A stretch of DNA of 10,742 nt from Sulfurovum sp. (GCA_027029065.1 JALVGO010000113.1:1281-12022); one strand, 5' to 3'; counted from the first letter of the stretch, positions 1 through 6,015 are shown. A program made the numbers and translations. Notes: a model not told the origin generated them from the letters alone.

Positions 1-309
1 ATCAAGGTAGAAGTAGCCGATTCGCCAGAGTATGAGCGTAAAGGAAACGATCTTTACAAAACCTTTGATGTACCGCTCAAAGATGCCCTCTTCGGTGGCA
101 AGGTGCAGGTGCAGACACCGGAGAAGGAGGTCTCCCTGAAGGTGCCCAAAAACACCAAGAATGGGCAGAAGTTCAGACTCAAAGGCAAAGGGGTACCTGA
201 CAGAAAAACAGCCCTCAAAGGCGACTTGTATCTGATCGCCAATATTGTACTTCCGGATGTCGATTCGCTCGATCCAGAGCTTAGAAAAATGTGTGAAGAA
301 AAACTGTAA
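1..309 (+). CDS. cbpA: DnaJ/CbpA-type co-chaperone, C-terminal part (5' end outside window)
   Basis: Partial gene: the reading frame is open from the first base and stops at 307-309, giving 102 residues. The segment matches the C-terminal substrate-binding region of DnaJ-family proteins: a DxxxxxPLKDALFGG-like stretch (about residues 23-32), then TPEKEVSLKVPKNTKNGQ, then KFRLKGKGVP, and an ending with DLYLIANIVLP. These are hallmark strand motifs of the second beta-sandwich domain of DnaJ and CbpA. Such Hsp40 proteins deliver unfolded clients to DnaK and stimulate its ATPase in the cytoplasm. The J-domain lies upstream of the window, so CbpA (no zinc fingers) versus DnaJ cannot be seen directly. 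I favour CbpA because hspR follows after 14 bases, as in the cbpA-hspR operon known from Helicobacter and Campylobacter. Confidence 0.9.
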   Translation: MKVEVADSPEYERKGNDLYKTFDVPLKDALFGGKVQVQTPEKEVSLKVPKNTKNGQKFRLKGKGVPDRKTALKGDLYLIANIVLPDVDSLDPELRKMCEEKL

Positions 310-323
310 AAGGAGAGAGTAAG

Positions 324-698
324 ATGCACAGTTATGACGAACCTGTCTATCTGATTTCGGTTGTTGCTTCGATGTTGAACATCCATCCGCAGACACTGCG
401 GCAGTATGAGCGCGAAGGGCTTGTTGAGCCCTCGCGTACACAGGGGCGTATGCGTCTTTACTCCCAACGTGATATCGACCGTATGAAACTGATCTTGCGT
501 CTGACACGCCAGCTTGGGGTCAATCTTGCAGGTGTAGACATCGTACTGCAGCTTAAAGAGCAGATCGACCAGATGCAGCAGGAGATCGACCAGTTGCGTG
601 AAGAGCTGAGCAAAGTGAACAGAAACGGCTCTGTACACAGCTCCAAAGCACTGGTGACCAAAAATGCGTATGATATTATTATCTTCGAAGAGTCCTAA
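324..698 (+). CDS. hspR: HspR, MerR-family heat-shock repressor
   Basis: This 124-residue protein has a MerR-type winged helix-turn-helix at the N-terminus: YLISVVASMLNIHPQTLRQYEREGL (about residues 9-33), followed by the wing motif RMRLYSQRDIDRM (about 42-54). A coiled-coil dimerisation helix rich in Q, E and L follows (about 76-98, QLKEQIDQMQQEIDQLREEL). HspR represses chaperone operons by binding HAIR-type inverted repeats, using DnaK as co-repressor in studied species. There are no C-terminal metal- or drug-sensing cysteines, as expected for HspR. An AGGAGAG ribosome site lies 6-7 bases ahead of the ATG. The 14-base gap from the DnaJ-like gene implies co-transcription. Its own HAIR operator would be upstream of the operon, outside the window. 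Length is close to the Helicobacter pylori homologue. Confidence 0.93.
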   Translation: MHSYDEPVYLISVVASMLNIHPQTLRQYEREGLVEPSRTQGRMRLYSQRDIDRMKLILRLTRQLGVNLAGVDIVLQLKEQIDQMQQEIDQLREELSKVNRNGSVHSSKALVTKNAYDIIIFEES

Positions 699-710
699 TA
701 CCGCTTTATC

Positions 711-1004
711 TTAATCTACATAATAGGCGCGTCCGTCACTGCCGATATAGTAGGTATGTCCGTACTGGTCACGGTAGTATTTTCGGCTTTTGTCTTGACT
801 GTCTCCGATAGCTGCACCGGCAATCCCGCCAAGTGCTGCACCTATAACGGTTGATTTGGTATCGTGCCCGATCGCCTGTCCTACAAGTGCACCGCCACCG
901 GCACCAAGAAGTGCCCCTTTTTCTGCACCTGTTTCTGCACATCCGCCAAAGAGGATCATCGCTGCAGCAGTGGAGACCAATGTCAATGTCTGAAAGCGTT
1001 TCAT
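711..1004 (-). CDS. Glycine-zipper lipoprotein (outer-membrane, SlyB/17-kDa-antigen-like)
   Basis: A 97-residue protein with a lipoprotein signal: MKRF, a hydrophobic stretch to residue 18, then the lipobox LFGGC with Cys22. After processing comes a glycine-zipper region (about residues 28-66) with repeated GxxxG spacing (GALLGAGGGALVGQAIG, then TVIGAALGGIAGAAIGD), typical of Gly-zipper 2TM lipoproteins. The C-terminal tail is tyrosine-rich (YYRDQYGHTYYIGSDGRAYYVD). The protein probably sits in the outer membrane or inserts its hairpin there; no enzymatic role is visible. The start is supported by AAAGGAG five bases upstream of the ATG. It converges on hspR with only 12 bases between stops and no obvious hairpin terminator. 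On the minus strand it lies downstream of moeA and the repeat copy 1, so read-through from moeA across the repeat could reach it. Confidence 0.85.
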   Translation of the reverse strand: MKRFQTLTLVSTAAAMILFGGCAETGAEKGALLGAGGGALVGQAIGHDTKSTVIGAALGGIAGAAIGDSQDKSRKYYRDQYGHTYYIGSDGRAYYVD

Positions 1005-1030
1005 AAAAACTCCTTTAAAGTTATGTTTCT

Positions 1031-1036
1031 ATTGTA
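1031..1036 (-). promoter_or_regulatory. Possible -10 box for the lipoprotein gene
   Basis: TACAAT on the minus strand, about 27 bases ahead of the lipoprotein start codon and followed by AGAAACATAAC and the ribosome site. No good -35 hexamer lies at 16-18 bases; that position overlaps the edge of the repeat copy 1 (starting 1058), so the insertion may have replaced the upstream promoter half. Weak evidence, position only. Confidence 0.3.
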
Positions 1037-1057
1037 ACATAAATTCGTCAATGAAGT

Positions 1058-1331
1058 TTATTACTCCCCCAACGAATAAGCTGAATTTTTGATGCTGCAA
1101 TTTCGTTCATAATCAAGGCAGATTTTTGAAGGACTCGCCGTAGCGAATTCGAAAAAATCTAACGCCGAGTATGGACGAAAGTGCAGCACCCTTCGGGGAG
1201 AGCGATACGAAACGATCTGCACGCAAAAAAAACTTTGAATTACCTACGGGTAGTCCTGCAGATTTTTTCACGTACATATCGCCTCGTCTCGCTCTCTCAA
1301 AAATTCAGCTTATTCGTTGGGGGAGTAATAA
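1058..1331. mobile_element. 274-bp MITE-like element, copy 1, inserted in the moeA stop codon
   Basis: A non-coding element identical over all 274 bases to 2635-2908. Its ends are perfect 35-bp inverted repeats (1058-1092 and 1297-1331), beginning TTATTACTCCCCCAACG. Inside, 1093-1111 pairs with 1170-1188, 1189-1191 pairs with 1196-1198 around TTCG, and 1198-1223 pairs with 1271-1296 with five mismatches; the arms fill the interior almost without spacers, giving a cloverleaf. The right arm also holds TACC-TACG-GGTA (1241-1252). No transposase is encoded. Both copies start T-TA and end TA-A, so the target is probably TTAA with a TA duplication, as in IS630/Tc1-like transposition; that family assignment is inference. 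Removing the element and one TA rebuilds a moeA stop codon. It could also form a structured RNA. Confidence 0.88.
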
Positions 1332-2569
1332 CCATTCATCCAAGCAGCTTTGTCATCCTGCGGCATCTGCTCAAACTGTATCACTTTGATCGTTTCATCT
1401 GCTTCCACTTGGGCTACTGTTTCATCGAAGAGTGCGACGGCATTACTCTCTGCAATAGGTGTGAGCATACCCGAGCCGTATTTGTTGTTGCGTGTGACAT
1501 GAAAGGTGCCGTTTTCCATTTTGCCAAGTACGATATTGGTACGCCCGGGTCGCATACCAAACGGCTGTATGTTTTTGGCATAGACAAAACTGTGATGCAT
1601 CAGTCTGCACCCTTGCATTTTGCACAGGACAGGGACAGAGAGCAGCAGTGTGTTGAGCATCGCGGCAAGGGGGTTGCCAGGCATTGCCATGACAAAGGTA
1701 CTGTCCATGAGCCCCATCATGGTAGGGTGTCCGGGTTTGACTCTGATACCGTGAAAGAGTACCTCCAGTCCGTTTTGTACAAATGCGTTCTGTGTAAAGT
1801 CGTGATCACCCATCGAGATACCACCTGTGGTGATCAGCACATCGTAATGCTTCCTGAGTCCGGTGATAAACGCCACAGTAGCCTGCGGATCATCCGGGAT
1901 GGCTCCGGTATAGACAGCACTGAACCCATACTCTCCAAGCAGTGCCACAAGTGCTGAGGCATTGGTATTGTATATCTCATCTTCATTTGCATGCTCCCAC
2001 GGCTCACGGATCTCATTGCCTGTAGAGAGTACGGCGATGCGAAGCAGTCTGTAGACTTTAACTGCGACGATCCCCTGTGCGCTGAGCAAGGCAATGTGTG
2101 CAGAAGAGAGGCGTGTACCTTTTTCAAAGAGGATATTGCCTACTTTTTGCTCCTCCCCCTTGACGCGGAAGGCATTGCCCTTTTTGATGTCGGCGGGAAT
2201 TTCGACATGGGTCTCACTGACAAAGGGACACTTTTCGATGGGTACGATCGTATCGGCATCGGAGGGCACCTGTGCACCGGTCATGATTTTGTAGCACTCT
2301 CCCGGCTCGAGGATCGGTTTGGGAGCATCGCCCGCAAAGACAGATGCTTTGACAGCCAGACGGCTGCCGCGTTCCTCGTAGCGAAACGCAAAACCGTCCA
2401 TTGCGGAGTTGTTGAAAGAGGGCAGGTTTTTGCGTACGACAATGTCTTCTGCGAGGATTCTGTTTCGCATGCTCTCTGTCATGACCACTTCTGTCTGTGA
2501 GACTGTGATGCATCGTAAAAGCGCAGTCTCCAGTGCTTCGGTAAAGGAGAGTGTATCGGAGTGTTTCAT
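1310..2569 (-). CDS. moeA: MoeA, molybdopterin molybdenumtransferase, with element-encoded C-terminal tail
   Basis: 419 residues. MoeA inserts molybdate into adenylated molybdopterin to complete the molybdenum cofactor in the cytoplasm. Recognisable in order: PSFNNSAMDGFA (about residues 50-61), the domain around KIMTGAQVPSDADTIVPIE (94-112), GEEQKVGNILFEKG (138-151), the MoCF/MoaB-like domain with VLSTGNEI (180-187), DVLITTGGISMGDHDF (243-258) and MAMPGNPLA (294-302), then the C-terminal domain. Length is normal for the family. AAGG lies eight bases ahead of the ATG. A candidate -10 (TAAGAT, 2604-2599) lies between the start and repeat copy 2, which ends only 65 bases upstream. The last six residues (YYSPNE) and stop codon come from the inverted terminus of copy 1; the ancestral protein most likely ended at Gly413. 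This should not disturb the fold, which is complete before it. Confidence 0.95.
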   Translation of the reverse strand: MKHSDTLSFTEALETALLRCITVSQTEVVMTESMRNRILAEDIVVRKNLPSFNNSAMDGFAFRYEERGSRLAVKASVFAGDAPKPILEPGECYKIMTGAQVPSDADTIVPIEKCPFVSETHVEIPADIKKGNAFRVKGEEQKVGNILFEKGTRLSSAHIALLSAQGIVAVKVYRLLRIAVLSTGNEIREPWEHANEDEIYNTNASALVALLGEYGFSAVYTGAIPDDPQATVAFITGLRKHYDVLITTGGISMGDHDFTQNAFVQNGLEVLFHGIRVKPGHPTMMGLMDSTFVMAMPGNPLAAMLNTLLLSVPVLCKMQGCRLMHHSFVYAKNIQPFGMRPGRTNIVLGKMENGTFHVTRNNKYGSGMLTPIAESNAVALFDETVAQVEADETIKVIQFEQMPQDDKAAWMNGYYSPNE

Positions 2570-2634
2570 CTATTTGCCTTGTTGTGAATGTTTTGTTAAT
2601 CTTACCAAATCTTTTCTTTTTTTGGGAAGCTTGA

Positions 2635-2908
2635 TTATTACTCCCCCAACGAATAAGCTGAATTTTTGATGCTGCAATTTCGTTCATAATCAAGGCAGAT
2701 TTTTGAAGGACTCGCCGTAGCGAATTCGAAAAAATCTAACGCCGAGTATGGACGAAAGTGCAGCACCCTTCGGGGAGAGCGATACGAAACGATCTGCACG
2801 CAAAAAAAACTTTGAATTACCTACGGGTAGTCCTGCAGATTTTTTCACGTACATATCGCCTCGTCTCGCTCTCTCAAAAATTCAGCTTATTCGTTGGGGG
2901 AGTAATAA
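2635..2908. mobile_element. 274-bp MITE-like element, copy 2, upstream of moeA
   Basis: Base-for-base the same as copy 1 and in the same orientation, offset by 1577 bases. The 35-bp inverted termini are at 2635-2669 and 2874-2908. It occupies the intergenic space between the divergent moeA and ATPase genes, 65 bases ahead of moeA and 77 bases ahead of the ATPase start. Flanking bases again fit T-TA-element-TA-A. The identity of the copies implies recent spread or gene conversion. A long open frame crosses it into the ATPase gene, but the frame has no ribosome site in the element and the same peptide appears in copy 1, so I treat it as non-coding. Confidence 0.88.
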
Positions 2909-2926
2909 AACTTGAAAATAATAGTA

Positions 2927-2954
2927 TTGCACTCCTAAAATATTATGATATAAT
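2927..2954 (+). promoter_or_regulatory. Promoter of the AAA/DUF4143 ATPase gene, with flanking dyad
   Basis: TTGCAC (2927-2932), a 16-base spacer and a perfect TATAAT (2949-2954) make a sigma70-type promoter starting just outside repeat copy 2. Transcription would begin near 2961, leaving a leader of about 25 bases before the start codon. An inverted repeat brackets it: AATAGTATT (2920-2928) and AATACTATT (2963-2971), overlapping the -35 box and the start region, which could serve as an operator; the regulator is unknown. Confidence 0.6.
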
Positions 2955-2985
2955 GGTATTCAAATACTATTTTATGGAGTGTGCT

Positions 2986-4206
2986 ATGTTAGAGCCGTTT
3001 TTTCAACTCAGCCAAACCTACAGAATGAACTACAAGCAGGAGTATCTTCGCTATTTTCTCAAAGAGACCCCACTCTCTAACCGCTTTTCCATCATCTCCG
3101 GACAACGGGGTATAGGGAAAACAACAGCTATCATACAGTATATGCAGATGCACTATCCTGATCTTTACAGTACAAAAACACTCTACGTACAGGCAGACCA
3201 TTTTTTACTGGGTACACATACACTCTATGAGATTGCCGATATGTTTGTCAAAATGGGTGGAGAACTGCTTTGTATCGATGAGATACATAAATATCCTCAG
3301 TGGTCAAAAGAGCTCAAAAGCATCCATGATACCTTCAAAGCGCTAAAGCTTCTCATTTCCGGAAGTTCTGCTCTTGAGATACATAAAGGCAGCCACGATC
3401 TAAGCAGGCGTGCACTGGTATATAAAATGAAAGGGGTGAGCTTTCGTGAATTTATAGAGATGAAACTTGGTATAGAGCTGGAACACTTTGGTTTGGATGA
3501 GATACTCTCGCAACATCAACCCATAGCACAGAACGTAGTCGATACCCTGACGGCACATCAGCAAAAAGTACTGCCGCTGTTTAAAGCATATCTGGAAGTA
3601 GGGTACTATCCTTACTATTTTGAGTACAATGATAAAACGCAGTTTTTGATGGCACTGGAGCAAAATATACACACAACTATTGAGAGTGATTTACTGGCTG
3701 TCTATCCGTCACTTACAGGTAACAGTGTCAAAAAGCTGAAGTCTCTGCTTAAAGTCATCTCTGCTTCAGTACCGTTTGTACCCGATATGAAAAAGCTTAA
3801 AGGCATCATAGGGGTAGGGGATGAGCGTACACTTAAAAACTACCTCAAGTATCTGGAAGATGCAGGGCTCATCAGGATGCTTATGAAAACATCAAAGGGG
3901 CTGGGAAGCATCGAAAAGCCTGAAAAAATATATATGGACAATACAGCACTGCTCTTTACAGCAAATGCGGATGTCGGAACAGTCAGAGAGACATTTTTTA
4001 TGAATCAGCTTGGCAAGGATCATGAAGTTATCGCACCGAAAAAAGGCGATTTTCTCATTGATAGCACTTATGTCTTTGAGATAGGGGGTAAAAACAAATC
4101 TTTCAATCAGGTAAAAGAGGAGGCAAATGCCTATGTGGCATCGGATGATATTGAGATAGGGTTTGGCAACAAAATACCACTGTGGTTGTTTGGGTTTTTG
4201 TATTAG
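2986..4206 (+). CDS. AAA-family ATPase with DUF4143-like C-terminus
   Basis: 406 residues from the ATG at 2986, chosen because GGAG lies seven bases upstream and a strong promoter precedes it; the frame is open further upstream only because it runs through the repeat. The Walker A motif is GQRGIGKTT (about 39-47), Walker B is LLCIDEIHKYPQW (94-106), a sensor-like ISGSSA follows (125-130), and DLSRR (138-142) may hold the arginine finger. This layout fits the AAA_14 family. The C-terminal third fits DUF4143: a winged-helix-like part (LKNYLKYLEDAGLI) and a final domain with GDFLID then VFEIGGKNKS, which keeps the D...ExxxK pattern of PD-(D/E)XK folds. Members are widespread, often in variable genome regions, and their role is not established; nuclease activity is not shown. 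It stands alone, between a repeat and a transposase remnant, suggesting acquired DNA. Confidence 0.85.
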   Translation: MLEPFFQLSQTYRMNYKQEYLRYFLKETPLSNRFSIISGQRGIGKTTAIIQYMQMHYPDLYSTKTLYVQADHFLLGTHTLYEIADMFVKMGGELLCIDEIHKYPQWSKELKSIHDTFKALKLLISGSSALEIHKGSHDLSRRALVYKMKGVSFREFIEMKLGIELEHFGLDEILSQHQPIAQNVVDTLTAHQQKVLPLFKAYLEVGYYPYYFEYNDKTQFLMALEQNIHTTIESDLLAVYPSLTGNSVKKLKSLLKVISASVPFVPDMKKLKGIIGVGDERTLKNYLKYLEDAGLIRMLMKTSKGLGSIEKPEKIYMDNTALLFTANADVGTVRETFFMNQLGKDHEVIAPKKGDFLIDSTYVFEIGGKNKSFNQVKEEANAYVASDDIEIGFGNKIPLWLFGFLY

Positions 4207-4286
4207 TGGGGAGAAGATGGGGAAGGCTACTCTCAGTATAGTGTTGCTAAAGTATTGGGTATATATTGTCAACGATCAATGGGTAA

Positions 4287-4445
4287 GGGGATCGTGGAAA
4301 TACGAGACTCAAAGCCAACGGTAAGCATACAACTGTTGCGCAAGTAGCGGTGATGCGAAAGCTGCTCATCATTGCACATTCACTTTATAAGAGCGGGGAA
4401 ATGTATAGGGAGAATGTAACAAGCAAAGCCACATTTAAAGAGTAA
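4287..4445 (+). pseudogene. IS110-family transposase remnant (C-terminal end)
   Basis: The 275 bases between the ATPase gene and the next gene hold no intact ORF. One frame, open from 4287 to the stop at 4443-4445, reads GDRGNTRLKANGKHTTVAQV and continues AVMRKLLIIAHSLYKSGEMY. The second part matches the conserved C-terminal end of IS110/IS1111 transposases (Transposase_20 region: GK..., then A..A..RKLL...). The upstream GNTRL resembles the SKRGN-R-L motif that normally lies some tens of residues earlier, so an internal deletion at a shared RL seems likely. A stop (4284) and the absence of a start codon or catalytic region make it non-functional. Family assignment is by motif recall only. Confidence 0.6.
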
Positions 4446-4481
4446 AAAAATATCGGTAGAATTGTTATGTTTTAGAGGATT

Positions 4482-5048
4482 TTAAGGTAGCGACTGACCC
4501 CTATGACTTTCTATGACTGACTCTTCCGTGAGTGCTTTTGCCTCTTTGGATTCGGCTTTCTCCCCGCTGACAGGCCAAATGAGAATGCCTATGAGTGTAT
4601 AGACAGCAATGCCGAAGAGGGTCATGAATGCTTTGTCGATACCGTAGAGAAAGGCTTTGTCTACATCACCGTTTTGAAATACCAGCATCGCTGTAACACC
4701 GGTAAGCATAATAACAGTCATATCACCTCTGTAGGCACGTGCCATGTGAAAGATGAATGTGACAATCAGTGAGAGTGCCAGCAGGTAGAGAAAACGCTCC
4801 TGAGGGAAGAGGGCAATGAGTGTCATACCGATGACCGCACCGATAAGGGAGCCTATGACACGCAGCATACCGTCCATAACGGCATTCTCGAGTGAACCTA
4901 CCGCTGCAATGAGCATCACGGTACTTGCAGCAATGGAGACATTGCTCCAGCCTTGCGAAAATCCGATAAGATAGACCAGTGTCAAACTCAGTGCTGCCTT
5001 GAGGGAAAATTTCATTTTTGGTCTCAAGCGGGGGATCGGCAATGACAT
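4482..5048 (-). CDS. FUSC-like integral membrane protein (short)
   Basis: 188 residues, almost all membrane-embedded: about five or six hydrophobic helices (roughly 16-30, 36-52, 63-80, 86-103, 110-124, 138-160). The pattern of an N-terminal basic stretch and LKAALSLTLVYLIG, then MLRVIGSLIGAVIGM (61-75), then TVIMLTGVTAMLV and FGIAVYTLIGILIWP matches the membrane half of FUSC/aromatic-acid-exporter proteins (FUSC_2). Those proteins usually carry a long cytoplasmic domain and often a second membrane half; here only one half and a short charged tail remain, so transport function is inferred. The ATG at 5048 has no clear ribosome site, and the frame stays open upstream through the 52-base gap into the channel gene, so the true start is uncertain. 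It probably shares an mRNA with the channel gene. Confidence 0.7.
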   Translation of the reverse strand: MSLPIPRLRPKMKFSLKAALSLTLVYLIGFSQGWSNVSIAASTVMLIAAVGSLENAVMDGMLRVIGSLIGAVIGMTLIALFPQERFLYLLALSLIVTFIFHMARAYRGDMTVIMLTGVTAMLVFQNGDVDKAFLYGIDKAFMTLFGIAVYTLIGILIWPVSGEKAESKEAKALTEESVIESHRGQSLP

Positions 5049-5100
5049 TGCAGATGTGTTTGATGCCTGCGGTGCCGCTGCCGATAGGGTACCCGCTATG

Positions 5101-5775
5101 CTATACCTCTTTTTTTCCGTGTTGAAGTGCTGCCAAACGAAGACTGATGAGGCTTGAGACGATGATCGCCATATAGAAAACCCCGATCACCGCTTCCATG
5201 TAGGCAAAAAATTCTGCGATATGGTTTTTGGGAAGGATATCACCGTACCCGAGTGTGGTAAGTGTTACGAAACTGTAATATGCCATACGGGAGAAACCTG
5301 CCTGCCAGCTGTGTATCTCTATGCCGCTGAAGGCTGTCGGGTCAAAGAGAAGGATGATCATATAGATAACTGTCCAGATAAGTCCGAGCATCATGTAGAG
5401 TGTCAGTGAACCTATCAGTTTGTTGGCATCGATATCGCCCTTAAAAAGTACCTGTCTGAAGGCTTTTGCCACTATACCGATGAAAAAGACAAGCAAGGTT
5501 GCAAGTACCAAAAAAAGATAGACCTTCCCAGAAAAAAAGTGTTCGAGAATATTGAGAATGACAAAGAGCGGCAGCAGTATAAAGACAATACGTTTCCATG
5601 TGGTATCGGTGTGAAGCGTACGGATGCTTGTGATAAGCATGAGGACAATGATGAGGCTGAATGCCCCTTTGCTGAAAAGGTTGGAAAACTCTGCTACCAC
5701 AGCGGCTGTCAGCAAAAAGAGCAGCAAAGATGCAAAAAAGTAGGCAAAGTTGTTTTTTCTGCTAAGCGGCTTCAT
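5101..5775 (-). CDS. Ion channel protein with potassium-type selectivity filter
   Basis: 224 residues with about six membrane segments: 11-30, 38-54, 63-81, 85-105, 119-144 and 188-213. Between the last two is a pore loop with the filter TLTTLGYGD (171-179), the canonical TxGYGD potassium signature of Ion_trans_2 (PF07885) proteins. The fourth segment lacks the regularly spaced arginines of voltage sensors, and there is no RCK/TrkA-N ligand-binding domain at the C-terminus, so gating is unclear. It should conduct K+ across the inner membrane as a tetramer. Its ATG overlaps the stop codon of a 31-residue ORF in an ATGA arrangement, implying translational coupling, and the FUSC-like gene follows after 52 bases. 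Confidence 0.85.
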   Translation of the reverse strand: MKPLSRKNNFAYFFASLLLFLLTAAVVAEFSNLFSKGAFSLIIVLMLITSIRTLHTDTTWKRIVFILLPLFVILNILEHFFSGKVYLFLVLATLLVFFIGIVAKAFRQVLFKGDIDANKLIGSLTLYMMLGLIWTVIYMIILLFDPTAFSGIEIHSWQAGFSRMAYYSFVTLTTLGYGDILPKNHIAEFFAYMEAVIGVFYMAIIVSSLISLRLAALQHGKKEV

Positions 5776-5867
5776 GATATCTGTTTCGTTTCCTCTTCCT
5801 CTTTAACCTCTGCAATCCAGAGTTCGAAGGGAATGTCAACAGTGACCTTCTCAAGTCGGTTGGGCAT
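5772..5867 (-). CDS. 31-residue small protein upstream of the channel gene
   Basis: A short ORF beginning MPNRLEKVTVDIPFELWIAE and ending in a charged tail with four consecutive glutamates, then TKQIS. Support: a good ribosome site (AAAGGAAA) about eight bases ahead of its ATG, and its TGA overlaps the channel start codon by four bases (ATGA), the usual mark of coupled genes. The channel gene has no ribosome site of its own other than the GAGGAAGAGGAAA that this ORF encodes. The VTVDIPFELW stretch recalls the strand of ribbon-helix-helix proteins, but the peptide is too short for that fold. It may be a regulatory peptide, a channel partner or merely a translated leader. No known family recognised. 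Confidence 0.6.
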   Translation of the reverse strand: MPNRLEKVTVDIPFELWIAEVKEEEETKQIS

Positions 5868-5884
5868 AAGATGTTTCCTTTGGA

Positions 5885-5910
5885 GATAATGATTTTATTC
5901 TGATAATCAT
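5885..5910. promoter_or_regulatory. Possible Fur-like site
   Basis: GATAATGAT (5885-5893) and TGATAATCAT (5901-5910). The second is identical to the 10-base core of the classical Fur box; the outer halves match poorly (about 13 of 19 by eye). It lies between the minus-strand small ORF and its candidate promoters. AT-rich intergenic DNA gives such matches by chance. Confidence 0.2.
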
Positions 5911-5928
5911 AAAATATAGATGGGTATA

Positions 5929-5934
5929 ATTATA
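5929..5934 (-). promoter_or_regulatory. Candidate -10 box for the small ORF-channel-FUSC operon
   Basis: TATAAT on the minus strand inside the palindrome TATAATTATA (5925-5934). A start near 5922 would give a leader of about 55 bases to the small ORF. A second candidate, TATATT (5918-5913), lies closer. No clear -35 box is seen. Confidence 0.4.
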
Positions 5935-5978
5935 GCGAAAAAGCGTGATGTTTTATCTGTTCTATTATGGAAATGGGA

Positions 5979-5984
5979 TATAAT
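5979..5984 (+). promoter_or_regulatory. -10 box for the 206-residue protein / glutamate-synthase-like operon
   Basis: A perfect TATAAT preceded by GGGA, with a start expected near 5991 and a leader of about 25 bases containing the AAGGAGAG ribosome site (6003-6010). No strong -35 hexamer; weak -35 boxes are common in Campylobacterota. It is divergent from the minus-strand promoter 45-50 bases away. Confidence 0.55.
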
Positions 5985-6015
5985 TAAGAAATATCAGTGA
6001 ATAAGGAGAGTAGGA

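Noticed and set aside
1058..1331. IscB/HEARO or IS200/IS605-type RNA element
   Set aside because: The strong fold brought it to mind, but 35-bp perfect inverted termini are atypical of those elements and no associated nuclease gene is in the window.
1181..1957. 258-residue plus-strand ORF
   Set aside because: Starts in the repeat and continues antisense to moeA, with no family resemblance; a shadow frame.
1058..2908. CRISPR-like repeats
   Set aside because: Only two long copies 1.3 kb apart with a gene between them; no short regularly spaced repeats and no cas genes.
2758..2985. N-terminal extension of the ATPase (76 extra residues)
   Set aside because: It is encoded by the repeat element; the same peptide is encoded in copy 1. 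There is a ribosome site at 2975-2980 and a promoter downstream of the extension, supporting the start at 2986.
2986..4445. Toxin-antitoxin or phage-defence operon around the ATPase
   Set aside because: The ATPase stands alone with no partner gene; what follows is a transposase remnant. No evidence for defence function.
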